Shown here piece by piece: positions 25,601 through 32,200 of a stretch of 64,000 nucleotides of DNA; the first letter of the stretch is position 1, and each line of letters opens with the position of its first letter. The stretch spans positions 389,001 to 453,000 of the forward strand of contig JAJGOT010000099.1 in assembly GCA_022457155.1 (NCBI GenBank). The letters are read 5' to 3'. The notes below the pieces were generated by a model. It did no database searches. It had not been told where the DNA came from and saw only the letters and a program-made list of their open reading frames with translations. Position numbers and translations under genes: made by a program. Origin of the DNA: Cladopsammia gracilis. Lineage: Eukaryota; Cnidaria; Anthozoa; Scleractinia; Dendrophylliidae.

Positions 25601-26800
25601 CCGCGCGCTGGGCTGTGATTGGCTAATTCAAATCGGCCATATGCAAGGATGAATGAGATATAGTGACAATTCTACGGGGGAGGGGGGCTATATTGTGGGA
25701 AAAAATACACAGAAAAAATTGTTCTCAGCAGTAATATTTTCACTTCGTCCCCCCCCCCCCTTTCCAGCCCCCCCCCCCCCCCCCTTACGATGGATAGGGT
25801 TAGACAGATTCTGCTCAAAAATTGTTAAAAAGTTGCTCAAAAATATCCCCAAAAGTTGCTCAAAAGTTGCTTAAAATCGAGAAAGTTGCTTATAAAATTT
25901 AAAAAGTTGCTTGCTGACATAATCACTCTAATTATATACTGTAACTCCTTCCTTGTTTATTAATTTCTAAATCGTACCACAAGTGACCTCAATGAATTAC
26001 AAAACACGGCCTACTAAAAATGAAAAAAAAGAGAGATTTTTTTAGTGAAATTCTTGTGAAATTCCAAAGAAAACGCGTTAAAATATAAACTACTTATGAA
26101 TTTGATTAAAAGACAGTGAAAATATGCCAAAAATTTGCAAACCTTTAGAAAAGATGCTGGGAAGTTGCTCACTCTCAGAAAAGTAGCTCAGAATCGAAAA
26201 AGTTGCTCAAAATCGTAAAAGTTGCTCAAAAGTTGCCGAGCAGAATCTGTCATGGCCTAACGATGGAGCCTGAATCCGCCACTGGATTACACTACTTTTG
26301 CTGTCCTTTATGGTTGGTTTATAATACTCGTACAAATTTTTCCATCGAATCAATATGCAGATGTTGTTCTACCCAGCACTTTTGTTTTCTGGTTGTCCAG
26401 GGATGCCGTAGCGAAATTTCTGTGATTTTATTCTCCGAAAGTCGTTGACAAACTTCACTTTGCATGATTAATTGTTTAGCTTTATATCTGGATCTTAAAA
26501 CTGGAAACACCTAACCAATGAGGGCGAAAATTTATTCTTCCGCCCATGAACTACAAAACTAATTTACTTATGTTCTTCATTGTGCAAACTTTGTCGCTCC
26601 TGCCAACCGCTTTGCATGTTTTAACTTCGAGTTCTGCTGCTTTCATTGCCCCCTTTGTCGTAACAGTTTTGGCTCATTGTGTATTTTTAAGTTTAAGTCA
26701 GTTATTAATAAGCGGGTTGAGTGTCGAAAGTAATTTCGCGATTGTTTTAGTTTTGCATTGCTACGCTTTGTGATTGGCTACAAAATTTCGCGCCAATTTA

Positions 26801-26833
<33 letters not shown>

Positions 26834-28152
26834 TGACTTGCTCGCACGCGTTTTCCCGCGCTTGGCACCTGCGACATGTCTTTGGTTCGAAGTGATTGGT
26901 TCATTGGATTGTCTGCCTCTGTATTGATTGGCCAGAGTAATTACTTTGGTTTTGGTTTTACGACACTCAAGTGAAACCGCTCTATAACTTATCTTTCGTA
27001 TTATTTTTAATTTTTCAATGGCAGCCCTCGAGCAGGTCATCAACCATGAAATCTTCGCAGCGAGTTGGTACCGCTTCCCGCGCTAGAGGACTGGGGAGAG
27101 GAAGTACTGTAACTAACCAGGAGAGGCCTACTTCCGCCAGGGTCAACCAGGGTAGGACTGGCGGACTTGTATCCATGAATAACAGACCTTCCTCCGGGAG
27201 GCCCGCGACTGCTTCAACGTCAAAAGGTACTTCTGAAAATAGGTCTTCGTTGTCACAGACCTCTGTTGCGTTAAAGAGCTCACGATTATCTTCTTCATTC
27301 TCCCAAAATCCTCTTCCGGACAAGAGACCGTCTTCTGCTCGCAGCTCTACTGCATCAGGCCGCGACAAAAAGTTGTCATCAAAAACATCTTTAAATGGAC
27401 TACCCCCTACTCGAAGCTCGCATCAACGAGACGCACTCTCCCTGAAGACATCCAACACTAAAAAGAGCTTTTCGCTAGCACAAGAAGCTCCTAACGGAAG
27501 ACCTTCGTCCGCTGCAAGCTTTTCCGGGTCTAAAAAGAGCCAACCAGTTTCGAAGCCTCCTGTAGCGACTACTAATTCTAAAAGTAGCTCATCTAAGAGT
27601 CGTTCAAGAGAAAAGGGCCTTTCTGTTGTGGGTGCTCGCGTACAAACAAAAAGAGCGCCAGCTAAGTCCAAAGTCCAGTCTTTCAGGAATTCCGGCGAAT
27701 GTCGTGAACAAGTTACAAGGGAGTCCGTGGCGGATTTGGATTCATGTAATCCCAATGAAACATCGGTATTAACTGACTCGAGTTTAAGGAGTGAATTATT
27801 TCAGGACACAACTGAAGGTTTATGTTCAGCGACACATGCCAGCAAAGAAACTAAACAGGGCAATGTTTCTGAAGTTAGCGATGAAAGTCACTCGAATGAA
27901 AATAATGCCATCGGAGAACAAGCAATGGACGGGGAAAGTGGAAACGAAAACACAAGTCTTTCACAGTGGATAACTAGTGTCCAGGCCACCAGTGCTTGCG
28001 CAGAAGAGACCTCTGCAGTGTTGGTGAGCGCAGAGAGCACTGAAGACAATTCGTTATCCTTAAATGATGCAGCTGGCGAGCACTGCTCGGATTCACAGTA
28101 TCTTGACACTCCGAGTACGATTCAGTTCAATGATTCACTTGAGCTCGACTAG
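3881..28152 (+). CDS. BTBD8: BTB/POZ domain-containing protein 8-like (BTBD8-like), 14 coding exons
   Basis: Proposed coding exons are 3881-3990, 4335-4532, 5134-5959, 6235-6338, 6935-7024, 7199-7279, 17136-17232, 19482-19570, 20036-20138, 21712-21894, 22633-22791, 24205-24334, 25182-25261 and 27025-28152. All junction phases agree and total 3378 nt, about 1125 aa. Exons 1-3 encode an N-terminal helix and a first BTB domain with the FSDVLF signature near residue 45. A Ser/Thr/Asp/Cys-rich, probably disordered stretch (about 115-375) follows. The second BTB domain (about 379-470) carries HKAILCARSNYFSAML, and a helical BACK-like region follows it. The last exon (residues about 751-1125) is Ser/Arg/Thr-rich. 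Two BTB domains plus a Ser-rich tail fit BTBD8; the vertebrate long form is linked to AP-2 and clathrin vesicle traffic, so the role here is inferred. The exon 1 donor (gttcga) is weak; a better GTAAAC donor lies 14 nt downstream. Exon 13 was needed to reconcile phase and is less certain. Confidence 0.82.
4774..5055. mobile_element. Fold-back MITE in BTBD8-like intron 2
   Basis: Two long inverted arms of about 125 bp (4774-4905 and 4925-5055) are separated by about 20 bp. The outer edges read aattgaaggggc and ccccttcaatt. Internal mirrored blocks include ctaagtgacttctgatca and its complement. There is no coding capacity. This is a non-autonomous palindromic DNA element of unassigned superfamily. 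Confidence 0.8.
6541..6860. repeat. Dispersed CCCTATTCTAGAC-type repeat, copy 1
   Basis: This block holds motifs such as gggactctg, aaccctta, ccctattctagag and cccagactaaactg. Related blocks occur at 31940-32515, 40040-40400 and 49540-49635. Pyrimidine-rich, degenerate and non-coding; probably an old interspersed repeat. Confidence 0.55.
7467..8212 (+). mobile_element. 5'-truncated LINE (non-LTR retrotransposon) 3' end
   Basis: An open frame at 7467-7859 encodes a peptide typical of the C-terminal end of Jockey/CR1-type reverse transcriptases, with VHTYNTRFSNAGNLY and GAKLWNCLKPNLRKL. It is followed by a 3' UTR, a (TTTA)n/(TTA)n low-complexity tract (about 7970-8045), and an A-rich tail near 8185-8212. 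The rest of the reverse transcriptase and the endonuclease are absent, so this is a dead 5'-truncated copy inside BTBD8-like intron 6. Confidence 0.7.
8235..8430 (-). mobile_element. Partial tRNA-derived SINE (same family as 17262-17557)
   Basis: It matches the SINE body around gcatgaagc, ggatgggatgct, a C run, cccagcatt and catttatacacctgggt. The C run that is five bases long in the full copy is 28 bases here (8347-8374). The tRNA-like head is missing. Confidence 0.7.
9052..9588 (-). CDS. Shared open reading frame of the unrecognised element, copy 1
   Basis: A 178-codon frame whose C-terminal roughly 140 residues match the frame at 13829-14293 in the second element copy. The match runs through CLQKESVHQLSNNDYKAEN, FVFSAGKFTGVSFRFSEIS and YFVEYSREQRTKKSNQTTE. 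The first roughly 35 codons lie in an inserted sequence, so the start is chimeric. I recognise no domain. Because the copies are similar throughout, the shared frame alone does not prove coding. Confidence 0.3.
   Translation of the reverse strand: MKGVTLLHVGHPLIMFKIYHKTFLRMRMSIGCLEPLVDKKMCLQKESVHQLSNNDYKAENNVNFELLKQKDRFISRFLQIFKFTTRFIPNNLCLSELALQHFVFSAGKFTGVSFRFSEISKNSLLFFNLLCEVSCASYQENDAKVLSKCRRYFVEYSREQRTKKSNQTTEKVSLKTAV
9480..9924. mobile_element. Nested insertion in element copy 1 (related to 46300-47068)
   Basis: This segment is absent from the second element copy, where the flanks join as gtcaa/taaacac. Both termini contain the motif tactcatgcgc in inverted orientation. The same sequence occurs, inverted and longer, at 46300-47068. 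It is probably a MITE or a deletion derivative; target duplication is not clear. Confidence 0.65.
10077..10165. repeat. Subterminal short repeats (aggcaca-type)
   Basis: About seven degenerate copies of an 11-12 bp unit of the form ttaggcacagc. The same cluster is at 14734-14822 in element copy 2, and a related cluster is near its left end (13240-13330). Such subterminal arrays often bind transposase in DNA transposons; that role is inferred. Confidence 0.6.
10295..11484. mobile_element. Nested DNA transposon with 8-bp target duplication GTAAAATA
   Basis: GTAAAATA flanks both sides (10287-10294 and 11485-11492), and the uninterrupted site is preserved once in the second element copy near 14943. 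Large inverted repeats match 10355-10425 to 11400-11470, with ggggaggctggggagagg and gcgaaagaacgcctgtgaaa on the left arm. An 8-bp duplication points to hAT or a similar superfamily. The only internal frame of note (10453-10752) is unrecognised. Confidence 0.8.
10453..10752 (+). CDS. Hypothetical ORF inside the nested transposon
   Basis: A 99-codon frame. An internal Met at 10516 would give a 78-residue peptide with the helical stretch FESVLQQALKDFPHVDKALN. It lies wholly between the transposon's inverted repeats. No domain is recognised and no transposase motif is seen. It could be captured host sequence or chance. Confidence 0.25.
   Translation: MAQFDTCCQHCSVVDADTEYDMACEGNPPSSHARFESVLQQALKDFPHVDKALNYVHSLLKERTEEFTSIREIYKTATMLQIICWMPNQTLLQSNGGSS
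12075..13155. repeat. 36-bp minisatellite, about 30 units
   Basis: The unit reads approximately cattggcccaatattaat followed by gtagccagagccctacat. About 30 copies run head to tail. Two unit variants (ending ctacatca or caacttca) alternate along much of the array, giving a 72-bp higher-order period. Each unit holds the palindrome ATTGGCCCAAT and an AATATT core. Because 36 is a multiple of three, the array forms a spurious repeat-protein reading frame. Confidence 0.95.
13156..15527. mobile_element. Unrecognised DNA element, copy 2 (about 2.4 kb, both ends present)
   Basis: The left end gggcctggcgcacgctac is the inverted complement of the right end gtagcgtgcgccaggcc (about 15510-15527), giving a terminal inverted repeat of about 25 bp that extends to gtgtac/gtacac. 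The interior matches copy 1. Subterminal aggcaca-type repeats are present near both ends. No transposase domain is recognised, so it may be non-autonomous. No target duplication is visible: one side abuts the minisatellite and the other reads ttatttaa. Confidence 0.75.
13829..14293 (-). CDS. Shared open reading frame of the unrecognised element, copy 2
   Basis: A 154-codon frame matching the C-terminal part of the frame at 9052-9588. Differences between the copies include both synonymous and amino-acid-changing substitutions. The sequence is rich in Phe, Ser, Lys and Asn, with no recognised motif. It is either the remnant of an element-encoded protein or fortuitous. Confidence 0.3.
   Translation of the reverse strand: MSKLCRSHICVFIDKTICLQKESVHQLSNNDYKAENNANFELLKQKDRFISRFLQIFKFMTHLIPKNLCLSELALQHFVFSAGKFTGVSFRFSEISKNSLLFFNLLCEFSCASYHENDAKVLSKCRRYFVEYSREQRTKKSNQTTEKVNLKTAV
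15853..15927 (-). tRNA. tRNA-like sequence A (tRNA-derived repeat)
   Basis: The minus strand folds as a cloverleaf. The 5' acceptor GGCTTTG pairs with AAAAGCC apart from its last position. The D-arm reads AGCTCAGTTGGTAGAGC, the anticodon arm TCGCA-CCGGCAA-TGCGA, and the T-arm ACGGG-TTTGATT-CCCGT. The loop would give anticodon GGC (Ala), but position 33 is C rather than T. A run of eight T follows shortly after the 3' end, as in Pol III terminators. Flanking sequence is repeated with it, so it is probably a tRNA-derived SINE unit. Confidence 0.5.
16100..16174 (-). tRNA. tRNA-like sequence B (tRNA-derived repeat)
   Basis: Second direct copy of the unit at 15853, about 247 bp away, with the same flanks (gtaaacatttattgtcgtcc and agtatagtcaagtgaggcc). 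The T-stem has a mismatch and the D-arm carries a G-to-A change, suggesting decay. Confidence 0.45.
16537..16611 (+). tRNA. tRNA-like sequence C, inverted copy
   Basis: The same tRNA-like unit in opposite orientation. The anticodon stem is damaged (ATCGTACCGGCAACGCGA), and the T-arm and acceptor are imperfect. A fourth, 3'-half fragment lies at about 16317-16368 on the + strand. T-rich runs follow both, as in copies A and B. Confidence 0.4.
17262..17557 (-). mobile_element. Full-length tRNA-derived SINE with 14-bp target-site duplication
   Basis: The duplication CAAGAAATCAAAAG flanks it at 17248-17261 and 17558-17571. On the minus strand it starts with a tRNA-like head (about 17557-17482) with box B-like GGTTCGAGCC and a possible TTC (Glu) anticodon. 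A conserved body follows, including acccaggtgtataaatggg and catcccatcc on the minus strand. Related partial copies are at 8235-8430 and 50506-50715. The body resembles widely distributed metazoan SINE core domains; that assignment is from memory. Confidence 0.85.
17718..18296. mobile_element. MITE with GGCCGAT..GACGGCACAAC termini and internally duplicated arms
   Basis: The left end aaggccgatgtagacggcac and the right end ccgtctaaatcggccttt form terminal inverted repeats. The left arm is tandemly duplicated (17720-17860, 17861-18003), as is the right arm (18004-18157, 18158-18296). There is no coding capacity. Confidence 0.75.
18592..18882. mobile_element. MITE with TAAGGCCCGTTTACACA termini
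   Basis: The left end taaggcccgtttacaca is mirrored by tgtgtaaacaggtcttta on the right. The interior is rich in tcgca/gcgac motifs. The terminal sequence resembles that of the element at 17718-18296, so the two may belong to one superfamily. Confidence 0.65.
19088..19366. mobile_element. CCAAT-box MITE, copy 1 (TA target duplication)
   Basis: TIRs are GAGCAGTTTTCAATTGAGTG and its complement, flanked by TA on both sides, as in Tc1/mariner-type insertions. The interior carries about five ATTGG/CCAAT motifs (gattggct, ccaatcg, gattggttc, gattggtca). Other copies are at 26711-26982, 28521-28795 and 33455-33736. Confidence 0.85.
20181..20290. repeat. Possible relative of the CCTGCGTAGCAAGCG MITE
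   Basis: It begins accctgcgtggtaggcg and includes gggagaag/cttctccc-type mirrored motifs. It resembles the termini of the element at 59741-59922. Ends are unclear. Confidence 0.35.
20553..20925. repeat. Single unit of the 88-bp repeat family, split by a MITE
   Basis: 20553-20637 and 20830-20925 together match the repeat that is amplified at 40980-41690, with agagtcaat, gagtctgt, gtgtgaccattcaa, gcatggtaccatttg and gatttttcttgaatt. The MITE at 20638-20829 interrupts it. Confidence 0.75.
20638..20829. mobile_element. MITE with AATAGGCCATTTGCA termini and CRE-like TGACGTCA
   Basis: Inverted arms of about 45 bp, left tgactacaactaccagaat and right attctggtagttgtagtca. The right arm contains atgacgtcat, an exact CRE octamer. 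It is inserted in the 88-bp-family repeat unit. There is no coding capacity. Confidence 0.8.
21435..21525. repeat. Half-copy of the palindromic MITE at 32138
   Basis: ggccatttccgagtta, gcgaggctaggtgctaaac and ttcatatgaaaa match one arm of the fold-back element at 32138-32312. The other arm is largely missing. Confidence 0.5.
22097..22124. other. Perfect 12-bp hairpin with GAAA loop
   Basis: GACCCGTAGCCC pairs exactly with GGGCTACGGGTC around a GAAA tetraloop. It sits in BTBD8-like intron 10, 13 bases before the MITE at 22137. Whether it is transcribed as a functional RNA structure is unknown. Confidence 0.6.
22137..22341. mobile_element. MITE with TTTTAGTATCACCCAACTAG termini
   Basis: The left ttttagtatcacccaactag is mirrored exactly by ctagttgggtgatactaaaa on the right. 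It is about 205 bp and non-coding. Further mirrored sequence includes tccactagt/actagtcgga. Confidence 0.75.
22842..23559. mobile_element. Decayed DNA transposon with long TIRs and Tc1-like HTH remnant
   Basis: TIRs of about 170 bp start cagtcaaaccggatgttctt and end with the complement (tccggtttgactg). They carry tandem cgagcaagttg motifs on the left and their complement on the right. Near 23098-23172 (+) the frame reads QEQIQRIVGLSRQTVSNIV, a helix-turn-helix like those at the N-terminus of Tc1/IS630-type transposases. The catalytic domain is absent. Confidence 0.7.
23584..23819. mobile_element. MITE with CAATAG..CCTTATGCATG termini, copy 1
   Basis: Left ccaatagcccttatgcatg and right gcataaggcctattgg form TIRs. 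A tgacgtcat motif lies in the right end. It matches the inverted copy at 31164-31392 along its length. Confidence 0.8.
23985..24085. repeat. Small inverted repeat around GGCGGCCATGTTGGATGA
   Basis: ggcggccatgttggatga at about 23999 is mirrored by tcatccaacatggccgcc at about 24056, with gtaaacaaaagat/atcttttgttc also paired. About 100 bp; a short fold-back repeat in BTBD8-like intron 11. Confidence 0.55.
25795..26259. mobile_element. hAT-like MITE with 8-bp target duplication ACGATGGA
   Basis: ACGATGGA flanks both ends (25787-25794 and 26260-26267). Terminal inverted repeats are TAGG..GACAGATTCTGCTC, 22 bp with four mismatched positions. Subterminal gttgctcaaaa motifs recur on both sides. TAGGG-type ends and an 8-bp duplication fit the hAT superfamily. 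It is 465 bp, non-coding, in BTBD8-like intron 13. Confidence 0.88.
26711..26982. mobile_element. CCAAT-box MITE, copy 2
   Basis: Same family as 19088-19366. The left end is degraded (gggttgagtgtcgaaag); the right end is intact (ctcaagtgaaaccgctc|TA). It ends 42 bp before the last exon of the BTBD8-like gene. Confidence 0.8.
27025..28152 (+). other. BTBD8: Terminal coding exon of the BTBD8-like gene (Ser-rich tail)
   Basis: This is the largest exon of the gene, 376 codons including the TAG stop at 28150-28152. It starts after the acceptor ending cag at 27024. The encoded tail is rich in Ser, Thr, Arg and Lys in its first half, with recurring RPSS/RPTSA motifs. The second half is acidic and Ser/Glu-rich. 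No globular domain is visible and the tail is probably disordered. A CCAAT-box MITE ends 42 bp before the exon, so the 3' splice site sits next to transposon sequence. Confidence 0.85.
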
Positions 28153-29274
28153 TTTGTTCTTGATATAAGCAACAAGTAAATATCCTTAAAATGAAAGTAA
28201 GAATTTCCTCCTTAAAATGTAAGCCTAACCCTTCTCCGATCTTTTCTGGTTCTTTTTGTCCTCTCCGAGCATAAATGGACCTTTGTTTTCTTTTAACGCA
28301 AAGCGAGGTAAACACTTAACATTGCTATTTACAATCCGGATCAAAGGTTTCTTGTAAGTTGTGTATATGTCGTTCTCAAACTCATTAATAATATCATCAA
28401 GTTTGAAAAAAGAAAATCGTAAGCGTAACGGTGGTTTGGAAACCCGATCTTAATTTGTTAATATTTTGGCCATTTTATTTCTTCGTTTTCTCTGTATTTA
28501 GTGATCGGTTTGCGAAGCAAGAGCGGTTTTCAATTGAGTGTCGAAAGTAATCTCGTAATTGCTTTGCTTTTGCATTTCTACGCTTTGTGATTGGCTAAAA
28601 AATCTCGTGCCATTTTCTCAACCATTCAGAGTAAAACCAAAACCAATCGTGACTTGCTCGCACGCGTTTTCCCGCGCTTGGCGCCGGCTACATGTATTTG
28701 CTTCGAGCTCTGATTGGTTCATTAGATTGTTTGTGTCTGTTGTGATTGGCCAGAGTAATTACTTTGGTTTTACGACACTCAATTGATAACCGCTCTATAC
28801 CAAGCACTTGAGAGGCTGTTTCATCAGGTATCAAAACATCTCGAAGTTTCAACCTCTTTTTCGGTGTTTGCAAATGCCGATGAAACACGCTTCCTCGTGT
28901 TTGATGTATTACTTGAAAAAGTTATAAAATGGTTGTGTGGAAGAGTTCATTTAATGGAAGGAGACATTGAAACGAAAATGAGTGTTCTATTTATTTACTA
29001 GATCCTCCTGAATTTTCTTTTGTGTCATACAGTTTTCACGATCACAATAAACGCAAAACGTTCAAAACCAGTGCTGTCCAGTCCGGGGAAATCATAAAAA
29101 GCTTATCGTTTTTTTTAGCTTAACGTGGAATGAACGCTAATTTTTGTCTGATGAAAGAGAAAAGAAAAACAATCCTTCAGTCTACAAACGAACGTGTATG
29201 GCATTGAGAACCACGTCATGTAAGAACAGTTCAATTTAAGAGCATTCTCAAAGCCAAGAACACGGTGACACCCA
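28153..29274. other. Tail-to-tail spacer between BTBD8-like and kelch genes
   Basis: About 1.1 kb containing the 3' UTRs of both genes and CCAAT-box MITE copy 3 (28521-28795). An AATAAA lies near 29046 on the + strand and a TTTATT (AATAAA on the minus strand) near 28988. Assignment of these as poly(A) signals is tentative. Confidence 0.5.
28521..28795. mobile_element. CCAAT-box MITE, copy 3
   Basis: TIRs gagcggttttcaattgagtg and caattgataaccgctc, followed by TA. The interior carries the same set of ATTGG/CCAAT motifs. It is located in the spacer after the BTBD8-like stop codon. Confidence 0.85.
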
Positions 29275-32200
29275 TCAGCAGACGATACACATGTGTCCGC
29301 GACTCCCCCTGCTCTTGGGTTTCTGTTCGTTCGTAGACTGGAAAGATAAAAAACAGCATCGTACGCCAGTTGTAGGTCGTGGAAGAGAGGGCATCCGCTG
29401 CCAGACACGGGTCGCGATGTCAAAACTCTCAACAGAGTTTAAACTGATTCCGTCCCAGCCCCCGACGAGGAAGATTTTGTTGTTGAATACGCATGCGCCT
29501 GCGTTGGATCGCGGGGTGCCCATGGGAGGGACCTGAGTCCATTCGAGTGTGTTGAAGTTGTAGCACTCCACGGTTCGGAGCGTGTCGTTACCGTCGTAGC
29601 CGCCCAGGACGTACATTTCATCGTCTGCAACAACGGCGCTCGGGAATGAACGCCTGTCACGCATGGGTTGTACGTCAGTAGAGCTCCAGGTGTCCCTGTC
29701 GAAAACAATAAATTGATAAACGATAATCTCATTTAGCCAGCGTGGCCCTGCTGTTCTATAGGATGTGTGTTTTAGCGATCTCGGCTGTCCGAGGACGATC
29801 TCGTAACCAGATTTACGAGCATTTTCTTGTGGTTGTCGAAGGTCGAACTTCCCAAGATACAAGGGATCTTTAATTTACATGTGCTTCTTACCCCCATTTG
29901 TAATTGGAAAAACAGTTGTGAATGGTGCTTTTTTGTAGCTGTTAAAAGGACATTGTCCGCGGCCGAATGAACAAAACTTCGCTAACCTTTGTTATACTTT
30001 ATACAGTGAAAACCCGCAAGTAAGAACCTGCATTTTCCCAAGTTAGCCTAAACAGGTTCTTACATAAATGGTAATTAGCACAAATTTAGGCTATTGTTCT
30101 TAAATAGGTTCTTATTTTCTGAAGAAAAAAACGACGTTGTAGCTAATAGAATTTAGTGGTTTTCAGCCTATTCCTTTTATAAAATCTGCATACCAAGGAA
30201 GTATTTATGTAAAAATGACTATCATAAGAAAAATTGAAGCACTGATCACATTTTGAAGTCTTCCCGTTCAGAACTTAACATTATATACATGTACTACTCT
30301 TTGCCCAAGTGTACGGTACACAATGTAGATTTTAGAAAATAAGAACCTGTTTCAAATTTTAGGCTAAACAGGTTCTTGTATAAGGGGGGTCTAACTGGCA
30401 AATTTTTAGCCTAACAGGTTCTTAAAAACTAGGTTCTTACTTGCGGGTTTTTACTGTATTGCGAAATGCCAGCAAATATACAAATAAATATAAATTGGAT
30501 AAAACGATGAGCAAAACAGAAGCAATAGTTTAGCGATTAAATTCAGGGTTGCATTCTCTATTTTCGAATTAACCATAATTGTTTTATTATGTATATTCCT
30601 GAGCTGCACTTGTAAAGACAAGAGCGCGCACTTCTGCATGTATAAAACTATTGTCTGTAGGTATGACGTCACTTCTACATATATAAAATCCATTGTCTGT
30701 AGGTATGACGTAACAGAAACAGCAAGCAATAGGTAGCTGCGTGCTTATAGCCAATCAAAATCGAGCTAGTGACACCAATGTATAATAATACAGTTTGTTT
30801 GCCCCCCAAATTTTGCATAAACTATTGTTTTGAAATGCTCTTGGGAATATGCAGTCCTCCCAAGAGTATTCACAAACAATAGTTTATGCAAAATTTGGGG
30901 GGCAAATAAAGTGTATTATGGGCAATTCGAAAATAGAGAATGGATGGAAATGAATTACAGTTCATCAAAGTTCATTTCGTGACAGGCCATTCTTGTAGAA
31001 TTTTGATTTTCTTTTTTTAGCCATTATTAATTTTTGTCTCTTTCGTTAATGTTTCTTTGCTATCGTGACTTTTTTCTTCCAATTTCAAGACTACAAAGCA
31101 AGCTTCTGGACATAATACACACCTATGACATAAGCATGAAAGCGAGGCCTAAGGACCACATCGCAATAGGCCTTATGCATGATGACGTAACCAGCTCAAA
31201 ATTCACCACCAAGCTTCGTTTGTACGAAATTCCTTGCAAACCTTTGACAAGTTCACGTTGTTTTTGAGTGGGTATTCTTTTCAACTTTGCTCCTTTGAGA
31301 ATACATTGATGAGATGTCACAGGTTTACACTTTGAAAGCGAGGCTTGGAGTTGAAATTAGCTAGTCTGACGTAAACATGGATAAGGGCTATTTAATGGCA
31401 GAAGCGCAGCCTACAATAGCTCTCACAGATGCTGCGCTTTGTAATAATCGTTTCGATAATAGGAAGGACTTGACATTTCTTGCATTTTCGAAGGATCCTT
31501 GCCGAAGGTTAGTTTCTCCACAGTCCACTTCGAAGTTTGCGGAAAATGTGGTGGCCCTTAGGCCTCGCTTTCATGCTTACGTCGTAATTGTGTATCATGA
31601 AAACATGATATTTCTGCCGGCACACTGCCCGTTTAAAGTGTTGTATGGTTCGCGTATTACCTTGTAGTATCGTAACACTCCACTGTGTTCAGAATACTTG
31701 ATCCATCATGGCCGCCGATGACGTAAATAAATTTCCCATGTGCCACTGCACAGATGCACCTTCTCCTGGTCGGCATGGAAGCCTTGACGCGCCACCTTAA
31801 GAAAGAGAGGGAAAAGAAATGCAAGCAATAAGTTATCAGACAATTCCGTTTATCACAAACATGTGTTTAACGTTTTTTTATTATTTATATCTGATTTGCT
31901 TTGACAACCAGTTTCAAGCTGATAGTAAACTAAGTAATCCCTCCTCCCCCTCGGTGGGGGGAACTCTGCACAATTTTGGGGTTCTGGGACTATAAACTCC
32001 TAACCCTGTTCCAGACCATACGGTTCAGCTGCCGTTCAGCTGCAATGTGCAACCCTATTCTAAATTGGACACCAAAACTCCCTACCCTGTCCCAGACAGA
32101 CCGAGTTTATGTAAGGTTATTTCACTTCTAAGTCTCAATAGCCCATTTCCGAGTTGCACTTAGCCTCTTTTTCAAACCGAGGCCAAGTGCTAAACCATTC

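Noticed and set aside
27015..27755. Long minus-strand frames opposite the last BTBD8-like exon
   Set aside because: Shadow frames caused by the Ser/Arg-rich codon composition of the real exon on the + strand.
29696..29862. 5' extension of the last kelch exon as coding sequence
   Set aside because: Frame is open but lies beyond a good acceptor at 29696, and the upstream residues do not continue the kelch blade; phase agreement with exon 4 requires the start at 29695.
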